Assembly (NCBI GenBank): GCA_949285775.1
Contig: CASEAD010000127.1
Location: forward strand, 1-9,560
Origin: an uncultured bacterium
Lineage (GTDB): Bacteria; Bacillota_I; Bacilli_A; RF39; UBA660
Reading direction: 5' to 3'
Length of the DNA stretch: 9,560 bases
The notes under the pieces were generated by a model. The model was not told where the DNA came from. It searched no databases and was given only the letters and a program-made list of their open reading frames with translations. Below, in pieces: positions 1-5,991 of this stretch. The stretch's first letter is position 1. Each line of letters starts with the position of its first letter. Both the position numbers and the translations under genes were made by a program.

Positions 1-792
1 AATTTCTTCTAAATCATCTGGAACTATAACACTACCATTAAATACACTTTGCGCTTCTTCTAAATATAGTTGTTTCCTATCACTACCATGTGATTCTTCA
101 GTATGATAAAGTATTAAATTCTTTACATCTAATTCATTCATTGTTTTAGCAGCGCTTAATGCAGTTGAATGATTTTTTAAATAATCATGGAATATATTTT
201 CTTCTCTATCTAAGCAAAATGCTTCATGAGTCACATAGTCGGCTCCTTTAATTCTATCATTTAGTTGTGGATTTAAGGTTTCATCTCCTATAAAGACAAA
301 TCTATTATCATCTAGCATACATTCAAATCCAAATTGTTTTGTACTTTTTGCAAGTATATCAAAAAACTCATATTCAACTCCATTTATAGTATACTTATCA
401 CAATCATTAAGTACTACAAAATTAACTATGCTGTAAATTGCTTCTGTTAATACTGGTGGCAATATATAACTAGATACCCCTTTGATTGCTTTATATACAA
501 CATCATTACAATAAATATTAATTTTTTGCTTTATTTCACCATGCATAGCTATTCTACTCATTTTTTTAAACATCCATATTAATCCTAAAATATGATCTGT
601 ATGACTGTGTGAAATAAATATATTTTTAATCTCATCTAATTTTATATCTGCTTGTTTCAATCGTTTTATGATTTCTATACTTCCACCTGTATCAACTAAA
701 AATACACCATCTTTATTTTGAATAGCGAAACAGGTGTTATATAAATTTATTGTTCCACCATTTCCAGTACCTAACATTTTTATTACTGTCAT
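1..792 (-). CDS. MBL-fold metallo-hydrolase, RNase Z-like (3' end outside window)
   Basis: The reading frame opens at ATG 792 and runs 264 codons to the left edge with no stop, so the C-terminus is missing. The metal-binding motif HSHTDH is at residues 62-67. It is preceded by a VDTGG strand at about 33-37 and followed by GDET at 169-172, HST at 208-210 and a late His at 230. This is the order of the two-metal site of the RNase Z/MBL hydrolase family (COG1234-like), which hydrolyses phosphodiester or related bonds in the cytoplasm. Family length is roughly 250-310 residues, so little is lost. The sequence does not show that it matures tRNA 3' ends; a general MBL phosphodiesterase or hydrolase is equally possible. 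An AAGGAGGAAC ribosome-binding site lies 7-8 nt before the ATG. It is divergent from the integrase remnant and has its own promoter. The family call is firm, the substrate is not. Confidence 0.85.
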   Translation of the reverse strand, partial: MTVIKMLGTGNGGTINLYNTCFAIQNKDGVFLVDTGGSIEIIKRLKQADIKLDEIKNIFISHSHTDHILGLIWMFKKMSRIAMHGEIKQKINIYCNDVVYKAIKGVSSYILPPVLTEAIYSIVNFVVLNDCDKYTINGVEYEFFDILAKSTKQFGFECMLDDNRFVFIGDETLNPQLNDRIKGADYVTHEAFCLDREENIFHDYLKNHSTALSAAKTMNELDVKNLILYHTEESHGSDRKQLYLEEAQSVFNGSVIVPDDLEEI

Positions 793-848
793 ATAATGTT
801 CCTCCTTGTATATTTGATAAAATTTTGCCTTTTGATATAGATATTATA
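791..848 (-). promoter_or_regulatory. Promoter -10 and strong RBS of the MBL hydrolase gene
   Basis: On the minus strand a perfect TATAAT lies at 848-843. An AAGGAGGAAC Shine-Dalgarno sequence at about 809-800 follows, just before the ATG at 792. The -35 at 17 bp spacing is weak, about three matches to TTGACA. The -10 sits close to where recognisable integrase sequence fades out on the other strand, so this promoter may lie near the junction left by a deletion. Confidence 0.6.
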
Positions 849-864
849 CTATAAATAAGCATGT

Positions 865-936
865 TTTACTATCTCTCTAAATCATCTTTTTCATTATTTT
901 TATAAAAACATATTATCATTTTTCTAAAACTATAAA
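865..936 (+). pseudogene. Decayed upstream part of the integrase, interrupted by TAA at 925-927
   Basis: Read in the integrase frame, this stretch gives FYKNILSFF, a TAA at 925-927, then NYKLRLIKVN, running straight into the intact frame at 937. It resembles the part of phage integrases that normally reads like YxxxIxPFFKNYKLxKI just before the core-binding helix with QWKEWL, with TAA standing where a Lys codon (AAA) would fit. Further upstream no resemblance is visible and the MBL gene promoter begins. The match is by eye to family consensus, so the left boundary is approximate. Confidence 0.4.
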
Positions 937-1779
937 TTGCGTTTGATAAAAGTTAATATTTTATTGCAATGGAAAGAATGGCTTAATGATAGAGAAAACA
1001 CTATGGCATATACTAATAAAATTATTGGCTCTATGCAAGAAATATTACAGTATGTTGTTAATAATTATAATTTTGATATTAAGGTTGCTAGTAAATTACA
1101 AAAAAGAAAAAATGAAAGCATTATAAAAGAAAAAGATAGTAAGTGGAATTTTCTTACATATGATGAATTTAAACAATTTATTAGTGTTGTTGATAATAAA
1201 TATTACTCTTTAATTTTTACTTTTCTATACTATACAGGTTATAGAATTGGAGAAGTAATGGCTCTTAATTGGAATGATATTGATTTTGATAAAAAAACTA
1301 TTAGGGTTAATAAAACTTTATCTATTAAGACAGAAGGAAAAAAATATATTATTACTTCACCTAAAACAGAAAACTCAAATAGAATAACTGACTTAGATGA
1401 TAATTTAATTGAGCTATTAAAAAAGCGTTATGAGAAAGAAAGTAAGATTTGTAATTTTAGAAAAGATATGTTTATATTTGGTAATATTAAACCTATAGCA
1501 GAAACAACATTAAGAAGATATTTGAACAATTATTTAAAATTATCTGGAATTAAATCTAAAAGAATTAATTATAATGAAGGCGATAGTATTATTACTATTC
1601 ATGGTTTTAGGCACTCTCACGCAAGTTTATTAATTCATTTAGGACTTGATTTTAAAGATGTGGCAGAAAGACTAGGAGATACTGTGGAAATGGTACAGAA
1701 TACTTATTATCATATGTTTCCAGAGAAAAAGAGCAATACAGTGAATGCTCTTAATAAGTTAAATGAAAATAAGTCCTAA
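937..1779 (+). CDS. Tyrosine recombinase/integrase, N-terminally truncated (probable relic)
   Basis: This is the C-terminal two thirds of a phage/ICE-type tyrosine integrase, which cuts and rejoins DNA at attachment sites. The catalytic set is complete: Arg103 in TGYRIGE, Lys143 in SPKTEN, His222 and Arg225 in HGFRH, and nucleophile Tyr257 in NTYYH. The LGD variant replaces LGH, as in some Firmicutes relatives. Residues 1-60 match only the second half of the core-binding (SAM-like) domain. The N-terminal arm-binding domain, about 100 residues, is absent. The only start is TTG 937, with no convincing ribosome-binding site. The same frame continues upstream through a TAA at 925-927 with integrase-like residues (about 892-936), so this looks like a decayed gene rather than a short functional one. 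It points at the 3' end of ssrA and ends 61 bp away, the usual place for an integrase whose element used ssrA as attB. Activity is doubtful. Confidence 0.85.
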   Translation: MRLIKVNILLQWKEWLNDRENTMAYTNKIIGSMQEILQYVVNNYNFDIKVASKLQKRKNESIIKEKDSKWNFLTYDEFKQFISVVDNKYYSLIFTFLYYTGYRIGEVMALNWNDIDFDKKTIRVNKTLSIKTEGKKYIITSPKTENSNRITDLDDNLIELLKKRYEKESKICNFRKDMFIFGNIKPIAETTLRRYLNNYLKLSGIKSKRINYNEGDSIITIHGFRHSHASLLIHLGLDFKDVAERLGDTVEMVQNTYYHMFPEKKSNTVNALNKLNENKS

Positions 1780-1801
1780 ATAAGTCCTAAAATTATTTAG
1801 G
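1769..1801. repeat. Tandem 11-bp repeat overlapping a 9-bp inverted repeat at the integrase 3' end
   Basis: ATAAGTCCTAA occurs twice in direct tandem (1769-1779 and 1780-1790), the first copy containing the integrase stop codon. CCTAAATAA at 1775-1783 and TTATTTAGG at 1793-1801 form a perfect inverted repeat around a 9-nt loop. Short direct and inverted repeats between an integrase gene and its attachment site often serve as arm or core binding sites, which is the inferred role here. There is no T-tract after it on the plus strand, so it is a poor terminator for the integrase. Confidence 0.55.
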
Positions 1802-1802
1802 T

Positions 1803-1828
1803 ATAATAAAACCCTTATAAAATAAGGG
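1803..1828 (-). terminator. Intrinsic terminator of ssrA
   Basis: On the minus strand, 12 nt after the encoded CCA end of the tmRNA, CCCTTAT and ATAAGGG (1828-1812) form a perfect 7-bp stem around a TTT loop. A U-rich run (TTTTATTAT) follows. This is a standard rho-independent terminator in the right place to end the tmRNA precursor. Confidence 0.8.
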
Positions 1829-1840
1829 ATAAATACTTAA

Positions 1841-1872
1841 TGGTGGAGTCGGGGAGATTCGAACTCCCGTCC
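1841..1872. other. Probable integrase attachment site in the ssrA 3' end
   Basis: The T-arm and acceptor stem of ssrA (rich in GC, symmetric around TTCGAA) lie directly beyond the 3' end of the convergent integrase gene. The 3' ends of tmRNA and tRNA genes are classic attB sites, and integrated elements restore the gene end while placing their integrase next to it. I found no second copy of this sequence in the window, so the far end of the element is either outside to the left or deleted. Confidence 0.45.
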
Positions 1873-2081
1873 AAATATACTATCATTTAAACCTCTACAA
1901 GTTTAGTTAGTTATATAATTTCGCTTATAAATACATTAACTAACAAATATTATTATAAGCTATCCTTGAATATTCATTTTATTATTTAGGAAGATAATAA
2001 AATATAGTCTACTTTATTAATCCTAATAAGTCTCATAGACAAAGAGTTATTAAGATATGCTGTCTATATTATATTTTAGGC

Positions 2082-2129
2082 CTAAGCAAATGCTAAAGCG
2101 CCACCAGCATTATAATTATAATCGTTTCC
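2082..2129 (-). other. tmRNA tag-peptide reading frame
   Basis: Within ssrA the frame from GGA (2129-2127) to TAG (2084-2082) gives the 15-residue tag GNDYNYNAGGALAFA. The stop is set by the ALAFA end. The resume codon is assigned by position and by the Gly/Ala preference at this site, so the first residue is slightly less certain. The AFA end differs from the common ALAA end and resembles the AFA-type tags known from mycoplasmas. Confidence 0.8.
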
Positions 2130-2228
2130 AATTATGTTTAATTTTTGTCTGTAACGTAGGCAATACGACTTGCTATTTAAGGTCAAATATATCTGTCGAA
2201 GCCAATTACGACCCCGTTAACAATTAAT

Positions 2229-2257
2229 ATTATACTAATATTTTATTGTATAGTCAA
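2229..2257 (-). promoter_or_regulatory. Promoter of ssrA
   Basis: On the minus strand TTGACT (2257-2252) and TATAAT (2234-2229) are separated by exactly 17 bp, close to the sigma-70/SigA consensus. The mature tmRNA 5' end is 13 nt after the -10, which leaves a short 5' leader for RNase P to remove. Confidence 0.85.
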
Positions 2258-2279
2258 TATTAATATAACATTTTGTTAA

Positions 2280-2972
2280 TTAATCAGATTTAGTAGCGGC
2301 ATTTATAATAAGCATTATTACTGCTATTACAGCGCAAAAGATTTCTATATATAAGCCATAGTTTGATAGATTAGTAGTATTAGTATCGATAGTTTCTTCG
2401 GTGTTTGTTTCATCTGTTTCGGTAATGGTGTTTGTATTATCATCTATGTTATCATCTTGGTTGGTATTATTATCTATATTATTGTTTTCTAGATTAATGC
2501 TATTTAAGTTTATTTTGTAATAAAAGTAATAATATATTTCTTCGTTATTCTCAATATACTCGTTTTTTACTCCTTCGATACCATTACTTTCAAAAGTATA
2601 GTTTTTTAAATCTAGATTATTTATAATATTACTATCATAATTAAAGCTTGATAGTACTATGTTAGTTATTTCTTCTATCCAAATAGTGCTTTCTTTTAAT
2701 ATTTCTTTTGCTTCATTAGATGAATAAGTTAAGGCATTACTGGAGTATTCAAATATTGTTTCATATACACTATTATTATATTCATCTGTAATAGTTAGTA
2801 TATTATTTTCGTAGTTAATATTTATGTTATGTCCTTCATTTTCTCTAGTTGTGGTAATAGTTGAGTTTTCTAATGCTTCTACTATATCAGTTGGGATTAA
2901 TTCTTCTGCTTTAATTATGTTGGGATTTAATATTGATAATAAGCATAATATAATTAACAATTTTTTTATCAC
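2280..2972 (-). CDS. Unknown secreted protein with C-terminal membrane anchor
   Basis: I do not recognise the family. The start chosen is GTG 2972, because AGAGGTGAT sits 5 nt before it. An ATG at 3005 in the same frame would place a poly-Phe leader inside the tsf terminator and has no RBS. The 230-residue product begins with a signal peptide (IKK, then a hydrophobic core, probable cleavage after IKA at about 22). An extracellular domain of about 145 residues rich in Asn, Ile, Tyr and Glu follows, then a low-complexity Asn/Asp/Thr/Glu stalk at about 170-203. It ends with one transmembrane segment at about 205-226 and a short TKSD tail. No LPxTG motif or lipobox is visible. A membrane-anchored surface protein is inferred. 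It lies 40 bp downstream of tsf, beyond a weak terminator, and ends just before the ssrA promoter. Confidence 0.75.
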   Translation of the reverse strand: MIKKLLIILCLLSILNPNIIKAEELIPTDIVEALENSTITTTRENEGHNININYENNILTITDEYNNSVYETIFEYSSNALTYSSNEAKEILKESTIWIEEITNIVLSSFNYDSNIINNLDLKNYTFESNGIEGVKNEYIENNEEIYYYFYYKINLNSINLENNNIDNNTNQDDNIDDNTNTITETDETNTEETIDTNTTNLSNYGLYIEIFCAVIAVIMLIINAATKSD

Positions 2973-2988
2973 ATAATCACCTCTATTT

Positions 2989-3014
2989 AAAAAGAAAAAG
3001 AACAATTTGTTCTT
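2989..3014 (-). terminator. Intrinsic terminator of the rpsB-tsf operon, overlapping the tsf stop
   Basis: On the minus strand AAGAACA-AAT-TGTTCTT (3014-2998) forms a 7-bp stem with a 3-nt loop, followed by TTTCTTTTT. The tsf TAA stop (3015-3013) overlaps the first two bases of the stem, so a terminating ribosome would sit on the hairpin. The stem is AT-rich and probably leaky, which would allow some read-through into the secreted-protein gene. Confidence 0.65.
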
Positions 3015-3885
3015 AGTTGTTTATTTGTTTCATTACTTCATCTGCAAAGTTTTCTTCTTTTTTCTCTATTCCTTCTCCTACTTCATAACGAACAAATTTT
3101 ACTATATTACTATGTTTTGATTCAACATATTTAGATACTTTCATTTTATTTTCTTTAATAAATGGTTGATCTACTAAACATATTTCTTCATAGTATTTGT
3201 TTAATCTTCCATTTACAATCATTGGTAATTTGTTTGAATCTAATCCTTCGTTTTCTGCTTGTTCCATAAGGATTGTTCTTTCTTTTTCTATTACATCACT
3301 TGGTACTTCATCACGATTTAGATATAGTGGTTTCATTGCTGCTGCTTGCATAGCGATATCTTTTGCAAGGCTCTCATCTTCTCCATCAAGTACTACTAAG
3401 GCAACGATCTTACCACCCATATGTGAATATTCGCCAAAGACTTGGTTGTCTTCTTTTTCTACTATTTCACATCTTCTAAAAGATAGTTTTTCGCCAATAG
3501 TAGATATTTTTTCGATTATTAAATCTTCTATTTTTTTGCCTTCTATTTCTATTTTTAAGGCACTATCCATATCTTTAGCGTCACTATTTAGGATGGCTTC
3601 TGCTAAGGTATTTACTAAAGATTTAAATTCTTCATTCTTTGCAACAAAGTCAGTTTCTGAGTTTACTTCTACTAATACTGCTTTATTGTCTTTAATTTTT
3701 ACAGTAGCAAGGCCTTCTGCGGCAATTCTTGTAGATTTTTTAGCTGCTTTGGAAATTCCTTTTTCTCTTAGCCAATCAATAGCGGCTCCCATATCTCCGT
3801 TAGTAGCTTCTAATGCTTTTTTACAGTCAAGCATACCTGCTCCGCTGGCTTCTCTTAATTCTTTGACCATACTAGCACTAATCAT
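3013..3885 (-). CDS. tsf: Translation elongation factor Ts
   Basis: EF-Ts is the cytoplasmic nucleotide exchange factor that releases GDP from EF-Tu. The N-terminal UBA-like domain reads VKELREASGAGMLDCKKAL, and the core carries the EF-Tu contact motif ETDFVAKN at residues 77-84. Length is 290 residues, normal for the longer two-subdomain bacterial form, with both core repeats present. Two ATGs lie 6 nt apart (3891 and 3885). The GAGTGAGGA ribosome-binding site touches the first and has proper 6-nt spacing to the second, so 3885 is preferred. It follows rpsB at a short interval, the universal rpsB-tsf arrangement, and should be co-transcribed with it. Nothing suggests damage. Confidence 0.97.
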   Translation of the reverse strand: MISASMVKELREASGAGMLDCKKALEATNGDMGAAIDWLREKGISKAAKKSTRIAAEGLATVKIKDNKAVLVEVNSETDFVAKNEEFKSLVNTLAEAILNSDAKDMDSALKIEIEGKKIEDLIIEKISTIGEKLSFRRCEIVEKEDNQVFGEYSHMGGKIVALVVLDGEDESLAKDIAMQAAAMKPLYLNRDEVPSDVIEKERTILMEQAENEGLDSNKLPMIVNGRLNKYYEEICLVDQPFIKENKMKVSKYVESKHSNIVKFVRYEVGEGIEKKEENFADEVMKQINN

Positions 3886-3905
3886 AATCATTCCTCACTC
3901 TCTAT

Positions 3906-4856
3906 TTATTTTAAACTTTCAATTAATTCTTCTTTTTTCATTTTAGAGTAACCTTTAATTTCTTTTTTCTTAGCTAATTCTCTTAACTCACTTACAGTTA
4001 GGATATTTAGATCTAATTTAGGCTCTTTTATAATTTCTTCTTCTGGCTTTTCTGTTTCTTTTTTTTCTACTTTTTTATCTTTATTAAAGAATTTACTTTC
4101 TTTTTTATTTTCTTTCTTTTCAAAACTTCTTGTCATTTTTTTGCTTTCATCTTCTGTAACATAGTCAACAATTGTTCCTCCGTTTACTTCGATGATTGCG
4201 TTTGTTAATGCTCCTAGTACAACTTTAATTGCACGTACGGCATCATCATTTCCGGGAATTACATAATCAACCATATCTGGATCACAATTTGTGTCAATTA
4301 TTCCAAATACTGGTATTCCTAGTTTTCTTGCTTCTTTAATTGCTGTTTCTTCTTTTGTGGAATCAACAATTATAACTGCTTGTGGTAATTTTGTCATTTC
4401 TCTAATACCACATAAGTTTTTGTTTAACTTATCATATTCTTTTTTTAATCCTGCTACCTCTTTTTTAGGTAGTTTATCGAAAGTTCCGTCACTTTCCATC
4501 TTTTCAATTTCTTCTAGTCTTTTAACTCTTCTTCTTATTGTTTTAAAATTAGTTAAAGTTCCACCAAGCCAACGTTCTATCATATAATACATTCCGCTTC
4601 TTTCAGCTTCTTCACGACATACTTCTGCGGCTTGTTTTTTGGTTCCTACGTATAGAACTTTTCCTCCTTCTTGAACTATTTTTACTAAAGCATTATATGC
4701 TTCTTCTAATTTTTCTACAGTTTTTTGTAAATCGATAATATAAATATCGTCACGAGAGTTGTAGATATACTCTTTCATTTTTGGGTTCCATCTTTTAGTT
4801 TGGTGACCAAAGTGAACTCCTGCTTCTAATAAGTAGCTCATTGATACTACTGCCAT
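3906..4856 (-). CDS. rpsB: Small ribosomal subunit protein S2 with C-terminal Rho_N/SAP-like extension
   Basis: S2 binds 16S rRNA at the head-body junction of the 30S subunit and is needed for S1 docking where S1 exists. Residues 1-235 are a standard S2: LLEAGVHFGHQ near 9-19, GGTLTNFKTI near residue 100, and IPGNDDAVRAI near 205. The protein is 316 residues against a usual 230-260. The extra part is a Lys/Glu-rich linker (about 237-280) and a compact terminal module at about 284-316, with LTVSELRELAKKK, GYSKMKK and ELIESL. That is the helix-extended loop-helix pattern of Rho_N/SAP-type nucleic-acid-binding domains. AAGGAGGAAAAAT precedes the ATG at good spacing. It is first in the rpsB-tsf operon with a promoter and structured leader of its own. 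The extension may add RNA contacts on the ribosome; that is inference. Confidence 0.97.
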   Translation of the reverse strand: MAVVSMSYLLEAGVHFGHQTKRWNPKMKEYIYNSRDDIYIIDLQKTVEKLEEAYNALVKIVQEGGKVLYVGTKKQAAEVCREEAERSGMYYMIERWLGGTLTNFKTIRRRVKRLEEIEKMESDGTFDKLPKKEVAGLKKEYDKLNKNLCGIREMTKLPQAVIIVDSTKEETAIKEARKLGIPVFGIIDTNCDPDMVDYVIPGNDDAVRAIKVVLGALTNAIIEVNGGTIVDYVTEDESKKMTRSFEKKENKKESKFFNKDKKVEKKETEKPEEEIIKEPKLDLNILTVSELRELAKKKEIKGYSKMKKEELIESLK

Positions 4857-4963
4857 ATTTTTTCCTCCTTTGTTATGCTTCCAAATACTTCTTCTTTATT
4901 TTTCACCCTTAATGGGCACTGGAAAAATAAATCTGTATTTGTGAATATTTTTTGAAAAGCCAT
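4847..4963 (-). CDS. Possible 38-codon leader ORF overlapping the rpsB start
   Basis: An open frame runs from ATG 4963 through the whole rpsB leader and stops at TAG 4849-4847, overlapping the first 10 nt of rpsB in another frame. The product would be 38 residues, starting MAFQKIFTNTDLFF and ending EEKIWQ. There is no Shine-Dalgarno sequence. The predicted transcription start falls at or within two bases of the ATG, so only leaderless translation would be possible. It may be chance. Its span coincides with the leader hairpin, so translation and folding would compete if it is real. Confidence 0.2.
   Translation of the reverse strand: MAFQKIFTNTDLFFQCPLRVKNKEEVFGSITKEEKIWQ
4857..4962 (-). promoter_or_regulatory. 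Structured leader of rpsB, candidate autoregulatory element
   Basis: About 105 nt separate the likely transcription start from the rpsB ATG. TATTTTTC (4928-4921) pairs perfectly with GAAAAATA (4904-4897), and inside it GCCC pairs with GGGT around ATTAA, leaving a CAGT bulge on one side. A bulged hairpin upstream of rpsB suits the known habit of S2 repressing its own operon, but I cannot match it to a named leader family. The RBS AAGGAGG lies at 4870-4864, outside the hairpin. Confidence 0.45.
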
Positions 4964-4967
4964 AAAT

Positions 4968-4996
4968 ATATTATCATAATTTAATTTTATATTCAA
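4968..4996 (-). promoter_or_regulatory. Probable promoter of rpsB-tsf
   Basis: On the minus strand TTGAAT (4996-4991) is 17 bp from TAATAT (4973-4968). An overlapping GATAAT (4975-4970) gives 15 bp spacing. It lies in the 166-bp gap between holA and rpsB and gives a transcript beginning near 4962. The -10 is not perfect and the region is AT-rich, so the exact hexamer is uncertain. Confidence 0.55.
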
Positions 4997-5022
4997 CTAA
5001 ATTTTAATAATTATTTGTTTTT

Positions 5023-5970
5023 TTATTCATTTTTACTATTAATAATAAACATTTCTAATGCTAATCTTTTATTAATATTACCTAGTTTTATTTCTCTATC
5101 CATTTTAGCAAGTGTTTTTAGGTAATTAATTAATGTTTCTTCTGTATAATAATATAGTTTTTTTTCGGTAAATTTTACTCTATAGGGGTTTGATTCTAAT
5201 ATTTTTGCTATTTCATTGGTGTTTTTCCCTTTATTTAGTAATCTTTTTACTTGAAACATAAATCTAAATTGATTACTTATCATAATTATTAAACTAATTT
5301 CATCAACTGATTTATTAATAAATTCATTCATAAGGGATAATGATTTTTCAACGTTATGTTCTATAATAGAGTCTGTTAGAGTGTATATTTCGTCTTCCAT
5401 TATAGTTAATACTATTTCATCTATATCTTTATTAGTTATATTTTTGGTTTTATCTTCGTAAATTATTAATTTATCTAATTCATTTTTTATGTTATCTAAG
5501 TTAGATCCTGTTTTAGATAGGAAATAGTCAATACTTTCAATGGTATAGTTTTTTTCTTTTAATATTTTATTTATATATGATTTTAGATAGTTTTTATCTC
5601 CTTTTTTTATTTCTATTACTTTAGATACTTTAGTTAAGGTATTTACTATTTTTTTTCTAGAATCTAGTTTTTCTGTGTAGGAGATAAATATTATATAAGT
5701 ATTCTTATTATAATTATTTAAGTACTTTTCTAATAAAGATATATTTTCAATGTTATGTCCTGAAGTTAGGAATGTACAATTATCTAATATTAATATTTTG
5801 TTATTGGAAAACATGCTGATGGTTGAAGCATCTTCTAAGATATCTTCTATTGTGCTAGTATCTATAGAGTATTTTATTACATCAGTTATGTTTAATTTGT
5901 TTGTTATATTGTTTACTTCGTTATTTATTAATGATTTATCTGTTCCATATATAACATAAAAATTATTCAT
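5023..5970 (-). CDS. holA: DNA polymerase III delta subunit (clamp loader)
   Basis: The delta subunit opens the beta sliding clamp within the clamp-loader complex at the replication fork. The 315-residue product has the family's start, FYVIYGTDKSLINNEV, a nucleotide-fold domain (about 1-140) with KILILDN and NTYIIFISY strands, a middle helical domain with LSKTGSNLDNIKNELDKL (about 150-170), and the C-terminal collar domain with QFRFMFQVKRLL and YRVKFTEKKL. It ends with a helix containing MDREIKLGN and ALEMFI. Length is slightly below the usual 330-345. AGGGGGAT lies 5-6 nt before ATG 5970. It follows the 298-aa membrane-protein gene by 21 bp, so the two are probably co-transcribed. In many Firmicutes rpsT follows holA; here rpsB does. 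Confidence 0.93.
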   Translation of the reverse strand: MNNFYVIYGTDKSLINNEVNNITNKLNITDVIKYSIDTSTIEDILEDASTISMFSNNKILILDNCTFLTSGHNIENISLLEKYLNNYNKNTYIIFISYTEKLDSRKKIVNTLTKVSKVIEIKKGDKNYLKSYINKILKEKNYTIESIDYFLSKTGSNLDNIKNELDKLIIYEDKTKNITNKDIDEIVLTIMEDEIYTLTDSIIEHNVEKSLSLMNEFINKSVDEISLIIMISNQFRFMFQVKRLLNKGKNTNEIAKILESNPYRVKFTEKKLYYYTEETLINYLKTLAKMDREIKLGNINKRLALEMFIINSKNE

Positions 5971-5991
5971 AAATATCCCCCTTAACTGCTA

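Larger units (their letters stand above)
1841..2215 (-). ncRNA. ssrA: tmRNA (transfer-messenger RNA)
   Basis: tmRNA rescues stalled ribosomes: it enters as an alanyl-tRNA mimic and then serves as template for a degradation tag, working with SmpB. The 5' end GGGGTCG at 2215-2209 pairs with CGACTCC next to the encoded ACCA 3' end at 1841, with the G3-U wobble recognised by alanyl-tRNA synthetase. GGCTTCGACA follows near the 5' end and a T-arm (GGGAGTTCGAATCTCCC) lies near the 3' end. The tag frame is at 2129-2082, resuming at GGA and ending TAG. It encodes GNDYNYNAGGALAFA, a hydrophobic ALAFA end suited to ClpXP/Lon-type proteases. At 375 nt in one piece, it is a standard non-permuted form. The 3' end faces the integrase relic and probably served as its attachment site. 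Confidence 0.97.

Noticed and set aside
1..936. Second copy of the ssrA 3' end as the far attachment site
   Set aside because: No match to the acceptor/T-arm sequence seen in this part, so the far boundary is not in the window.
2258..2290. Imperfect AT hairpin after the secreted-protein stop (ATTAATTAACA with TGTTATATTAAT)
   Set aside because: Stem is entirely weak with a bulge and no U-tract follows; it lies next to the ssrA promoter. Not called as a terminator.
3197..3946. 249-codon open frame on the plus strand
   Set aside because: It lies antisense to tsf, is Ser/Ile/Phe-rich as expected for a shadow, and tsf is certain.
4291..4587. 98-codon plus-strand frame
   Set aside because: Antisense shadow of rpsB, no ribosome-binding site and no family resemblance.
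5000..5022. Terminator after holA
   Set aside because: Only AT-rich palindromes such as AATAATTATT are present with no stable stem; read-through into rpsB is possible but not shown.
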